Shown in pieces: positions 45,400-53,769 of a DNA stretch of 64,000 bases. The stretch comes from Kitasatospora sp. NBC_00315 (GTDB lineage Bacteria; Actinomycetota; Actinomycetes; Streptomycetales; Streptomycetaceae), in NCBI RefSeq assembly GCF_041435095.1, contig NZ_CP108025.1, positions 1,798,001-1,862,000 on the forward strand, read 5' to 3'. The position numbers and the translations under genes were made by a program. The first letter of the stretch is position 1; every line of letters starts with the position of its first letter. The notes beneath the pieces were generated by a model, which saw only the letters and a program-made list of their open reading frames with translations, ran no database searches and was not told the DNA's origin.

Positions 45400-48258
45400 T
45401 CAGCGGTGGCTCTGGAACTGCACCACCTGCTGGTAGGTCGGCCGGTTCTGCCAGGTCGTCTTGGCGTCCGTGACCCCGCCCAGCGGACGCTGGATGATGG
45501 TGTCGGCGCACCACTGGTCACCCGCCGAGCAGTCCGCGTCGCCCGGGTAGACCTGGGCCGGGGTCTGCGCGGCGGCCTGGCCGAGGCTGGTCAGCACGGC
45601 CTGGCGGCAGGCGGCCGGGTCGCCGCCGCCGCAGAACGGACGAGCCAGCGGGCCGGCCACGTGCTCGCCGAGAACGGCCCGCAGATCCTTGTCGACATAG
45701 CTCCACCAGCCGTACTGGAACGCCGAGCCCTTGTGCGGCACGGACTCGTTGGCGGAGACCGCGCCACCGGCGACCGGCCCGGTCTGGCCGCCCGACGGGG
45801 ATTCGTTGATCTGCAGCGCGCCGGTCAGCGCGGCGAACAGCCCGTCGCCCATGCCGGGTCGGAACTCGGCCTGGGCGAGCAGGGGCCACCAGGCGTCCAG
45901 GATCCGGATCGCGTCCGCGTCGGCGTAGGTGTGGCTGCCCGCCGAGGTCTCCCGGCGCCGGTCGCCCGCCGCCTGCCAGGACGTCAGCTTCTGGACGGCC
46001 GCGGCCTGCGCCGGATCGGTGACCGGCGCGCCCCCGATCACCCGGAGCAGCTCCGGCAGCACGTCCTCGGCCCGCAGGTCGGCCACCGCCGCGCCCTCCA
46101 TCGCCTGCACCAGGGCGACCCGGCCGACCTTGGCGCCACTGCCGACCAGGGCCTTCACCCGGTCGTCCAGCAGATCGCCCCGGTGCACCGAGCCGTTCCC
46201 GAAGCCGGCCGGCGCGACACCGCCGGCCTGCTTGTTGTTCCAGGAGATGTAGTAGTCCTGGTCGACCGACTGCGGATGCTCGGCCGGCGGCGTGTAGCGG
46301 GCCGTGTTGGCCGCCGGGTCGAAGCCCTGCCACTCGTAGGCCGGCTGGGCGAGCACCGGCAGGCCCGGGTCGACCCCGTCGGCGCGTACGGGGTTGCTGC
46401 CGGAGTTGTAGTACGCGGTGTGGGCGGAGTCGGCGTAGAACCAGTTGAAGGTGTAGTTGATGTTCTGCGCGGCCTGCTGGAAGCTCGCCGGATCGTGCAC
46501 CGCGCCGGGGTCGTTGAGCATCTGGAAGCCGACGATGGAGTCCGCCTCGTGCCGGTAGGTGGAGCGCAGCGAGGTGAACGCGACGGGCCTGCCGCCGACC
46601 GTGCCGCGGGCCGACACCAGCCCGTACGCGGTCCGGTTCATCACCAGGGTGTAGGAGCCGGCGGCGGTGGCGTCGGCGGTGGTCGGGGACCACGAGTTCT
46701 TCCGCTCCAGGCGCTCCATCGGCGTGCAGGCGCCGTGCAGCAGGTAGGCGTCGGCCGCGAGGGTGACGGGCGAGCCGTCGGGGGTGCACAGCGGTACGGC
46801 GTAGGTGTCGGTGATGTCCTGGCCGGCCGAGGTGGCGCTCCACGCGTAGTCCTGGCCGCGGCCGAGCTCGACGTAGAAGCTGAGCCCGGCGAAGGCGGCC
46901 CCCCGGGCACTGATGCCGGGGCCCTGGATCTCCTCCAGCATCAGCAGCTGGGGGGCGAAGTAGCCGGTCTGCGGTCCGAAGACGGCGACCGGGTGCCCGT
47001 CGTCGGTGTACCTGCCGGACACCACGAGGGCGTTGGACATACCGTGCCTGGCGGTCAGCAGGTTGCCCGGCAGGACGCCCGGGGACGCGGTGGGCGCCAC
47101 CGAGGCGCCGGTGCCGGTGGCGTCCTCGATCATCGGCTCGGGGACGACCGAGCCGGCGTCCGGGATCGCGGCGCCCTGCGGGTTCGCGGGCGGCTGGGCG
47201 TACGGGAAGCGCTGTCCGTCGTGCAGGGTCTGCACCGCCTCGGGGTCGTCGGCCTCGCGCAGCGAGGACCACAGGGCGTCACCGGCGGCCGTGCCGTAGC
47301 GCGCCTCCGCGGCCGACCTGACCTGGGCGGAGGCGAGTTCACCGCCGCCGCCCGAACCGAACAGGGCGCCGATCACGGCGGCCAGCGCGACCAGGTCGGT
47401 GAGCTCGAAGTGGTCGATGCCGCCCGCGTTGGTGAACCAGTCGATGTGGCCGGTGAGATCGTACTCACCGGGGAACGTACGGGCCTGGTAGACCTTGTCG
47501 ATGTAGGTGTTGATGCCGTCCAGGTAGGCCCCCGCGTCGGCCAGCGCCTGCTGCGCCCTGGGGCCGGTGCCGAAGGCGCCGTCGATCTGCTGCTGGAGCT
47601 CTGCCTCGGTGTACGGCGCGGCCTGCCAGAAACTCTGCTCCAGCTGACGGTTGGCGGCGGCTCCGCCCGCGAACCCGGAGAGTTGGCCCCGGCCGACGTG
47701 GCGGAACAGGTCCATCACCCAGAGCCGGTCCTGGGCGGCGGCGTACCCGGCGCCGTACTCGGTGCCGTAGCGGGTGGTGCCGGTGATGTGCGGGACGCCG
47801 GTGGCCTTGTCGCGGACGATGGTGACGTCCGGCCGGGGGCTGGTGCTGCTGGCCACCTGGGCGGCCGGCACGCCGAAGGAGGAGTCGTTGAAGAAGCTCC
47901 CCAGCTGGGCCGTGGTCAGGCCCGGGTAGGCCTGGGCGAGGGCGGCGTACGGGCCGAGCTGGTCGTCGGTGTGGGCGGGGCGGGTACCGAAGGCGCGGTT
48001 GCCGAGGATGTCCGCCAGGGTGGCGTTGCCGTTCTCGCCGGGCGGCAGGATGTCGTTGCAGCGGCCGCCGCAGTAGTCGGGCGCCGGGGCCGCGGCGGCG
48101 CCGGCCGTGGGGGCCGGGGCGGCGAGCGCGACGACCGTGGCGGCGACCGCCAGGAGGGCGGCGGCGCGCAGCCGCAGGCGGGCGGCCCGCGCGCGGGGCG
48201 GGGTCGGGCGGGGCGGGGTCGGGCGGGGCTCGGTCGGGTGGGTTGTCCTCGGCTGCAT
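45400..48258 (-). CDS. Secreted penicillin acylase-family Ntn hydrolase
   Basis: A 952-aa exported precursor. It has an Arg-rich N-region, hydrophobic core and Ala-rich cleavage zone (residues 1-60). In this family the chain is cut autocatalytically, exposing an N-terminal Ser; here it is Ser408 in HGMSNALVVSG, with VAVFGPQTGYFAP just after. The residue before Ser is Met, not the usual Gly of classical penicillin acylases, which may alter processing. Substrates could be beta-lactams, acyl-homoserine lactones, lipopeptides or phenylacetyl amides. Start ATG 48258 has GAGGAG upstream. Cys residues suggest a few disulfides. The next gene upstream on the same strand is a secreted lipase. Confidence 0.9.
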   Translation of the reverse strand: MQPRTTHPTEPRPTPPRPTPPRARAARLRLRAAALLAVAATVVALAAPAPTAGAAAAPAPDYCGGRCNDILPPGENGNATLADILGNRAFGTRPAHTDDQLGPYAALAQAYPGLTTAQLGSFFNDSSFGVPAAQVASSTSPRPDVTIVRDKATGVPHITGTTRYGTEYGAGYAAAQDRLWVMDLFRHVGRGQLSGFAGGAAANRQLEQSFWQAAPYTEAELQQQIDGAFGTGPRAQQALADAGAYLDGINTYIDKVYQARTFPGEYDLTGHIDWFTNAGGIDHFELTDLVALAAVIGALFGSGGGGELASAQVRSAAEARYGTAAGDALWSSLREADDPEAVQTLHDGQRFPYAQPPANPQGAAIPDAGSVVPEPMIEDATGTGASVAPTASPGVLPGNLLTARHGMSNALVVSGRYTDDGHPVAVFGPQTGYFAPQLLMLEEIQGPGISARGAAFAGLSFYVELGRGQDYAWSATSAGQDITDTYAVPLCTPDGSPVTLAADAYLLHGACTPMERLERKNSWSPTTADATAAGSYTLVMNRTAYGLVSARGTVGGRPVAFTSLRSTYRHEADSIVGFQMLNDPGAVHDPASFQQAAQNINYTFNWFYADSAHTAYYNSGSNPVRADGVDPGLPVLAQPAYEWQGFDPAANTARYTPPAEHPQSVDQDYYISWNNKQAGGVAPAGFGNGSVHRGDLLDDRVKALVGSGAKVGRVALVQAMEGAAVADLRAEDVLPELLRVIGGAPVTDPAQAAAVQKLTSWQAAGDRRRETSAGSHTYADADAIRILDAWWPLLAQAEFRPGMGDGLFAALTGALQINESPSGGQTGPVAGGAVSANESVPHKGSAFQYGWWSYVDKDLRAVLGEHVAGPLARPFCGGGDPAACRQAVLTSLGQAAAQTPAQVYPGDADCSAGDQWCADTIIQRPLGGVTDAKTTWQNRPTYQQVVQFQSHR

Positions 48259-48471
48259 TCCTGCTCCTCGCGGCGCACTTCAGGACGGTTCGGCGGCGCC
48301 TTCGCGCTCGGGACGGGGCGTCCCGTGCGGGCGCCCGTCGGCGAGCCCCGGGCGGGCCTCCATGGGAGTGGGGCCCATGGAGGCCCGGGTGGGGGCGGGT
48401 GGGGGTCGGGTGAGTGCCGGGTGGGGTGGGTGAGGGTGGCCCGGGCCGGGAGCGGCCCGGACCCTGAGCGG

Positions 48472-49443
48472 TCAGCCGGTCAGGTTGGCCCAGCAGTCGG
48501 CCTCGCCGACGTGCGCCGGGTCCAGCGCGTGCCGGACCTCGTGCAGCACGACCGGGTCGACGGCCATCAGCACGTGGTCCGGGCTGTTCGCCGCACAGAG
48601 GTCCTGCACCAGCACGTTGTGCACGTCGGGACCGGTCAGTTCCTGGGTCCGATAGGGCGTCACCACCTCGTCGTAGCGGGTGATGATGTTCGTGTAGGAG
48701 ACTCCGGGCATGGTGTCGCCGCCCGCGTCGAGCCGGGTCAGGACGTCCGAACCGACGACCTGGTCCGTGCAGGCGGGGCAGGCCGATCCGATGATGTCCA
48801 GCGCGCCGGGGATCGACCGGGCCAGCACGGCCAGACCGTCGAGGGTGGTGCCGTGGCTGCTCGGCGCGATGCCCACCAGGGTGTGCACCTTGGCCGCGCC
48901 GCCGTCGAACTTCAGGTAGTAGCGCGGCAGCAGACCACCGCCCTGGCTGTGGCCGACCAGGTCGGCCTTTCCCGCGGCGGTGGCGGCCAGCACCCCGTCC
49001 ACGAAGGTGGCGAGCTGTCGGGCCGAGTCCGGAACGGGCCCGATCGCCCGCAGGATCGGAACGCCGGGCTGCTCACCGTACGTCAGGGCGAACACGCAGT
49101 ACCCGTCGGCCTTCAGCGCGGGGGCGATGGTCAGCCAGTTGACCGAGCCGTCGGCGAAGGTCCCGTGCACCAGCACGACCGGCCGGGGGTGGGCCGGACT
49201 CGGCTTGCAGTTCCAGTCGTTGGCGCCGGGGACGAGAGGGGCGGCGAGCGCCTTGGCGGCGGTCACCGGATCGGTCCCGGCCGAGACGGCGGCGGCGGGG
49301 GCGACGGCGCCGTGGGCGGGGACGGCTCCGACCAGGGCGCCGGCGAGCAGGGTGCAGCCGGCGAGCAGCCGGGCGAGGGGGCGCCCGGAGCCGGATCCGA
49401 CGGAGCCGGGTCTGCGGGAGGGGTGGCGTGCGGTTCTGGGCAT
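48472..49443 (-). CDS. Secreted lipase (alpha/beta-hydrolase, class 2)
   Basis: A 323-aa secreted enzyme. The signal peptide spans residues 1-45 (LARLLAGCTLLAGALVGAVPAHG). The core holds PVVLVHGTFADGSVNW (oxyanion loop HG), the nucleophile elbow LVGHSQGGGLLPRYYL, and VHNVLVQDLCAANSPDHVLM with the catalytic His. It resembles Pfam Lipase_2, similar to extracellular triacylglycerol lipases of streptomycetes. ATG 49443 has AAGGA upstream. It may share a transcript with the acylase downstream, but the 213-bp G-rich gap between them argues for separate units. Confidence 0.9.
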   Translation of the reverse strand: MPRTARHPSRRPGSVGSGSGRPLARLLAGCTLLAGALVGAVPAHGAVAPAAAVSAGTDPVTAAKALAAPLVPGANDWNCKPSPAHPRPVVLVHGTFADGSVNWLTIAPALKADGYCVFALTYGEQPGVPILRAIGPVPDSARQLATFVDGVLAATAAGKADLVGHSQGGGLLPRYYLKFDGGAAKVHTLVGIAPSSHGTTLDGLAVLARSIPGALDIIGSACPACTDQVVGSDVLTRLDAGGDTMPGVSYTNIITRYDEVVTPYRTQELTGPDVHNVLVQDLCAANSPDHVLMAVDPVVLHEVRHALDPAHVGEADCWANLTG

Positions 49444-49656
49444 GACTGTCCTTCGGGTGGGGGATCGAGGCATGCATGCACTCCGAGGCGGAAAAGCGCC
49501 TACGCATCGGTAAGTTACCCAGGAGTCAGAACCTTGGCCAGACTTCGCGCACGGCTTTTGCCGCGTCCATCTCAAGTCCGCGAGGGCCGGCCCGACCCGC
49601 CGGGCCGGACCCGCCCTTCCGCTCCGGCGTGCCCGGACGAAAGGATGAGCACCGGG

Positions 49657-49670
49657 TGGGAACGCTCCCA
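49657..49670 (+). promoter_or_regulatory. CebR/LacI-like operator before SGNH hydrolase
   Basis: TGGGAACGCTCCCA differs by one base from TGGGAGCGCTCCCA, the operator recognised by CebR in Streptomyces (established for cellobiose/cellotriose response). It ends 51 bp before the ATG. The region 49444-49656 around it otherwise shows only GC-rich spacer. Confidence 0.6.
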
Positions 49671-49721
49671 TCCGGAGGTGGACCGCACCGGCAGCCCCTG
49701 CCCACCGAAGGAGAGAACCCG

Positions 49722-50918
49722 ATGACCACGCACCTCACCAGCGCGATCACCACCGCGATCACCACCGAGGGCCCCGTCGCCGTCCGCGGCGCGCTCGACC
49801 TGGAGCGCACCCCGGACGGGTTGCAGCCGCACCGGCTGCCCCCCGCCGCCCGCGCGCAGTTCCCCGACGAGTACATCGGCATGGTCGAGGCCCAGCCCTG
49901 CGGCGTCCGGCTCGCGTTCCGCACCGCGTCGGCCACCGTGGAGCTGGAGGCCCGTCCGACCAGGATCGTCTGGTCGGACGGCTCGCGGGGCCCCGACGGC
50001 GTCTACGACCTGCTCGTCGACGGCCGGCCGGTGCGGCGCGCCGGCGTCGTCGGCGGCGGGGACGTCATGGCGGTGGACGCGGACGGCCGCACGCGGACCA
50101 CCCCCGGGCCGGCCGGCCGGGCGCGCTTCACCGGCCTCGGCGAGGCGATGAAGGACGTCGAGATCTGGCTGCCGCACGCCGAGCGCACCGAGCTGATCGC
50201 CCTGCACACCGATGCGCCCGTGCACTCCCCCGCACCCGCCGCCGGCCCGGTCTGGCTGCACCACGGCAGCTCGATCAGCCACTGCACCGAGGCGGACGGC
50301 CCCACCGACACCTGGCCGGCCGTCGCCGCCGCCCGAACCGGCGTCCAGCTGGTCAATCTGGGACTGGGTGGCAACGCCCTGCTCGACCCGTTCACCGCCC
50401 GCGCCATCCGGGACACCCCGGCCGACCTGATCAGCCTCAAGCTGGGCATCAACCTGGTCAACACCGACGCGTTCCGGCTGCGGGCCTTCGGGCCGGCCGT
50501 GCACGGCTTCCTGGACACCGTCCGGGACGGCCACCCGGACACCCCGCTGCTGGTGGTCTCCCCCATCCTCTGCCCGGCCGTGGAGGACTCCCCCGGCCCC
50601 ACCGTCGCCGACCCGGACTCCCCCACCCTGCGGTTCGTCACCCTCGGCACCCCCGCCGACCTCGCGACCGGCCGGCTCAGCCTCAACGTGATCCGCCGGG
50701 AGCTGTCCGCCATCGTGGCGAGCCGCGCGCGGCACGACCGCCACCTGCACTACCTGGACGGCCGCGAGCTCTACGGGCTCCGGGACTTCGCCGAGCTGCC
50801 GCTGCCGGACGGCCTGCACCCCGACACGGCGGGCTACCGCCTGATGGGCGAACGCTTCGCGAGCCTCGCCTTCGGCCCCGGTCGCGCGTTCGCGCGGACG
50901 CCCGCCCCGGCCCGCTGA
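49722..50918 (+). CDS. SGNH/GDSL-type hydrolase (probable carbohydrate esterase)
   Basis: A 398-aa protein without a signal peptide. Residues 1-170 look like a beta-sandwich (CGVRLAFRTASATVELEARP). The SGNH domain follows: HHGSSISH holds the nucleophile Ser, LGLGGNALLDP the Gly, LKLGINLVN the Asn, and LPDGLHPDTAGY the Asp-His pair. This two-domain layout is shared by carbohydrate deacetylases such as CE2-type enzymes. ATG 49722 has AAGGAGA upstream. A CebR-like operator in front suggests control by a plant-cell-wall sugar, so a glycan deacetylase is a reasonable guess. Confidence 0.85.
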   Translation: MTTHLTSAITTAITTEGPVAVRGALDLERTPDGLQPHRLPPAARAQFPDEYIGMVEAQPCGVRLAFRTASATVELEARPTRIVWSDGSRGPDGVYDLLVDGRPVRRAGVVGGGDVMAVDADGRTRTTPGPAGRARFTGLGEAMKDVEIWLPHAERTELIALHTDAPVHSPAPAAGPVWLHHGSSISHCTEADGPTDTWPAVAAARTGVQLVNLGLGGNALLDPFTARAIRDTPADLISLKLGINLVNTDAFRLRAFGPAVHGFLDTVRDGHPDTPLLVVSPILCPAVEDSPGPTVADPDSPTLRFVTLGTPADLATGRLSLNVIRRELSAIVASRARHDRHLHYLDGRELYGLRDFAELPLPDGLHPDTAGYRLMGERFASLAFGPGRAFARTPAPAR

Positions 50919-50982
50919 GGTGCGGGGCCGCGCCCCCGGAGGGCTCGCCCCGCGGGCGGCGCGGCGTCCGGCAGCGGCCCGG

Positions 50983-51144
50983 TCAGTGCGGCCGCACCTC
51001 GGCGCCGCAGCGCGGGCACCGCGTGGGCGGCGCGGCGTCCAGCACCGCGTCGCAGTCCGGGCAGAGCCGGTTCAGCCAGCAGGGCGCCTCGCCGCCCCCG
51101 GTGTCCGGCGCTCGCCCGGTCGCGTCCTCGCCCTCGTCCGTCAT
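50983..51144 (-). CDS. 53-aa zinc-ribbon protein
   Basis: A small protein with an acidic/Gly N-terminus (MTDEGEDATG) and two CxxC knuckles, CPDC and CPRC, 14 residues apart, typical of a rubredoxin-like zinc ribbon. The whole end reads TRCPRCGAEVRPH. Such mini-ribbons are widespread in streptomycetes with no known role; they may bind RNA or protein. Start ATG 51144; the upstream GGTGACGTC is a modest ribosome site. Confidence 0.75.
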   Translation of the reverse strand: MTDEGEDATGRAPDTGGGEAPCWLNRLCPDCDAVLDAAPPTRCPRCGAEVRPH

Positions 51145-51523
51145 GACGTCACCCTACGGTCGGGCGGTGGCCCGGCGCAGCCGCCCCGGCCGGCGGTGCC
51201 GGCCGGGCCCGGCCCGGCTCCGCTCGGGGCCCGCTGCGCTCCCGTCGCGACCCCGTCGCGACCCCGTTCCGGCCCGGGTGTCGCCGGGAGCGGTGGGCGC
51301 GCGCGGCCCGGAGTACCGTGGAACGAACCGAGGGTCACACGCACCGGCGGCCGGACCGGCGGGCGCCCTCGGCCGGTGGGCCGGTCGGCCGGGTCGCCGG
51401 TGGCGGATCTCCGGGAGCGGAGGCGGGCAGGCATGGTCATCGGTCGCGAGGCCCCCTACCGGCCGCGCCGCCCGCTCGACGACCGGCGGCCCCGGATCGG
51501 GCGGCGCAGGACGGACGGTCGCG
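51145..51523. other. Spacer, no gene seen
   Basis: A 379-bp GC-rich stretch. It contains two adjacent copies of CCCCGTCGCGA (about 51244-51266). No frame on either strand looks coding. It must contain promoters for the zinc ribbon (leftward) and the NfeD-like/flotillin pair (rightward). Confidence 0.5.
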
Positions 51524-51748
51524 ATGCACGTGCGGGACGACGCGCAGGAGAGCCCGATCGGAGCGGTCGGGCGGGTCACCGTCTCCATCCCGCCGGACGG
51601 GCCCGGCGAGGTGCTGCTGCCGCTGCGCGGCGGGAGCGAGTCCTTCGCCGCGTGGTCCGAGCAGCCGATTCCCCGCCACGCGCAGGTCATGGTGGTCGAG
51701 CGCACGTCGGCGCGGTCCGTCGTCGTGGTGCCCTTCCCCTCCCCGTAG
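51524..51748 (+). CDS. NfeD-like OB-fold protein (soluble part only)
   Basis: A 74-aa protein. SPIGAVGRVTVSIPPDGPGEVLLPL and PRHAQVMVVERTSARSVVVVPF match the C-terminal OB-fold of NfeD proteins, which pair with SPFH/flotillin proteins. The usual membrane helices of NfeD are absent. The start is not firm: ATG 51524 lacks a strong ribosome site. It lies 49 bp upstream of a flotillin gene, which supports the family call. Confidence 0.7.
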   Translation: MHVRDDAQESPIGAVGRVTVSIPPDGPGEVLLPLRGGSESFAAWSEQPIPRHAQVMVVERTSARSVVVVPFPSP

Positions 51749-51797
51749 TCCCCGGTACCGAGGCCGCCGTCGACCGGCGTCCGTCGAGGAGGCCGTG

Positions 51798-53027
51798 ATG
51801 TTGTTCTGGCACGTTCCGGCGCCGAACGAGGCGCTGTTGATCTCAGGGTCCAAGCGGCAGGCGCAGGACACCCAGTTCCGGATCGTCACCGGTCACGGCA
51901 GTTTCGTGATGCCGGTCAAGCAGAAGGCCCGGATGCTCTCGCTGGCGCTGCGCGAGGCCGAGATCACCGAGGACTGCGTGACCCAGCAGGGCATCCGTCT
52001 CAACGTCCGCGCCGTGACGGTGTTCAAGGTGGGCGACGACTCGGTGTCGATCGCCAACGCGGCCCGTCGCTTCCTGGCCGAGCAGGAGAAGATGGAGGAG
52101 CTGGTGGGCCGCATCTTCGCCGGACACCTGCGCTCCATCATCGGCGGCCTGACCGTCGAGCAGATCATCCGGGAGCGCGACCGGGTCGCCCAGGAGGTGA
52201 AGGAGGGCAGCCACAGCGAGATGGAGAAGCTCGGCATCGTGGTCGACGCCCTGCAGATCCAGGAGATCGGGGACACCACCGGCTACATCGACAACCTCGC
52301 GGCCCCGCACGCCGCCGCGGTGGCCAGCCGGGCCCGGATCGCGCAGGCGAAGGCCGACCAGGAGGCGACCGAGCGGGAGCAGGAGGCGGCCGCCCTCAAG
52401 GCCCAGTACGAGCGGGACACCGCGATCAAGCGGGCCGGGTTCGTCGCCGAGACCGAGCAGGCCAACGCCCGGTCCGCGCAGGCCGGGCCGCTCGCGGAGG
52501 CCCGGGCCTCCCAGGAGGTCGTCGAGCAGCAGACCTCCCTGGCGCAGCGGCACGCCGATCTGGCGGCGCGGCGGCTGGAGGCCGAGATCCGGCGGCCGGC
52601 CGACGCCGAGGCGTACCGTCAGCGCACCCTGGCGGAGGCGGCCCGGGACCGGGTGCGGTTCGAGGCGGACGCCGCCGCGTACGCGGAGCGGACGACCGCC
52701 GAGGCGTGGGCGGTCGCCGCGACCGCGCGGGCGGGGGCCCTGCGGGGCGGCAACCAGGAACTGATCGCGGCCAACCGGGTGATCGAGAACCTCCCGTCGC
52801 TGGTCGACGCGGCCGCCCGGGGCCTGTCCGGCTCGAACCTGACGGTGCTCAACGGCACCGAGGGCGTGAACCAGCTGGCGGCCGGCCTGGTCGGTCAGGG
52901 CATGGCCGTTCTCGACGCCGTCAGGAAGTCGACCGGTCAGCAGTCGACCGGTCAGCAGCGGAAGGCCACCGCGCCCAACGGCGACCACACGATCCGGCAC
53001 ACCTTCCGACCCGTCCACGGCGGCTGA
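51798..53027 (+). CDS. Flotillin (SPFH) family protein
   Basis: A 409-aa scaffold protein. The N-terminus MLFWHVPAPNEALLISGS starts the SPFH domain directly, without the membrane helix most flotillins have. SPFH runs through NVRAVTVFKVGDD to LGIVVDALQIQEI; then comes a long coiled coil of Ala/Glu/Gln (residues 175-310) and an SNLTVLNGTEGVNQL tail as in flotillins. These proteins organise membrane microdomains. ATG 51798 has GAGGAGG 6 bases upstream (a GTG at 51795 is too close). Confidence 0.92.
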   Translation: MLFWHVPAPNEALLISGSKRQAQDTQFRIVTGHGSFVMPVKQKARMLSLALREAEITEDCVTQQGIRLNVRAVTVFKVGDDSVSIANAARRFLAEQEKMEELVGRIFAGHLRSIIGGLTVEQIIRERDRVAQEVKEGSHSEMEKLGIVVDALQIQEIGDTTGYIDNLAAPHAAAVASRARIAQAKADQEATEREQEAAALKAQYERDTAIKRAGFVAETEQANARSAQAGPLAEARASQEVVEQQTSLAQRHADLAARRLEAEIRRPADAEAYRQRTLAEAARDRVRFEADAAAYAERTTAEAWAVAATARAGALRGGNQELIAANRVIENLPSLVDAAARGLSGSNLTVLNGTEGVNQLAAGLVGQGMAVLDAVRKSTGQQSTGQQRKATAPNGDHTIRHTFRPVHGG

Positions 53028-53052
53028 GCGCCCCGGCGGGTCGGCGCGCGGC

Positions 53053-53114
53053 CGTCCCGCCCCGGCACGCGGCCGCCCTGCCCCGTCCCGCCCCGGCACG
53101 CGACCGCCCTGCCT
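53053..53114. repeat. 31-bp direct repeat after flotillin gene
   Basis: Two copies of a CGTCCCGCCCCGGCACGC unit (53053-53083 and 53084-53114) with one mismatch, filling most of the 86-bp gap between the flotillin and cupredoxin genes. Confidence 0.8.
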
Positions 53115-53590
53115 CAGCGCACGGTCAGCGTGCCGTGCATGTAGGTGTGGATGCTGCAGATGTAGGGGTAGTCGCCCGGCTGCGTCGGTGCGGTGACCGT
53201 GGCCGTGCCGCCGGCCGCGATCACGCCGGTGTCGAAGGAGTTGTCCTCGGCGGTGAGGGTGTGCGAGCTGTTGTCGGTGTTGTTCACGGTGACCGTCGCC
53301 CCGGGGGCCACCGTGATCGCGACCGGCTTGAATGCGAAGTCCTTGATCGTCACGGTGAGGGAGTCGCCGGCCACGGGCGAGGACTCGGTGGCCGTGGCCG
53401 AGCCGGAGGGAGCGGCGGTGGAGGCGCTCGCCGAGGCCGAGGCGGATGCGGAGGCAGAGGCAGAGGCCGTCGCGGGCGCCGGCGTGCTGGGGCTGCTCGG
53501 GCTGCTGGAGCAACCCGCGAGGGCCAGCAGCAGGGAGCAGGCGGCGACCGCCGGGGCGATCCGCCGGTGGCGGTGGGTGGTACGCGGCAT
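53114..53590 (-). CDS. Cupredoxin (plastocyanin-like) lipoprotein
   Basis: A 158-aa lipoprotein. The lipobox LAGC gives an acylated Cys, followed by an (Ala-Ser)n linker. The copper site is complete: NNTDNSSHTLTA (His) and YPYICSIHTYMHG (Cys, His, Met), a type 1 blue copper arrangement. It likely carries electrons or copper at the membrane. The start is ATG 53590, giving MPRTTHRHRR before the signal helix. Confidence 0.9.
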   Translation of the reverse strand: MPRTTHRHRRIAPAVAACSLLLALAGCSSSPSSPSTPAPATASASASASASASASASTAAPSGSATATESSPVAGDSLTVTIKDFAFKPVAITVAPGATVTVNNTDNSSHTLTAEDNSFDTGVIAAGGTATVTAPTQPGDYPYICSIHTYMHGTLTVR

Positions 53591-53769
53591 GGTGGTCGTC
53601 CGGCCTTTCCGGTCCCGCCCGCCGGTGGCCGGGCGCAGGCGCCCAGCCTCTCGCGCGGGTGCCGACCCGCCCGGGAGCCCACACCCGGCCGGGCCCCGGC
53701 TCACCCGTGCGGGCGAGCCGCTGCGCTCCCGTACGACCGTACGGCCCCGGCCGCCCGCCGACGGCGCCG

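Noticed and set aside
45406-49725. A 1439-codon plus-strand frame opposite the acylase and lipase genes
   Set aside because: Same reason: the minus strand has signal peptides and catalytic motifs, and the plus frame is a composition artefact.
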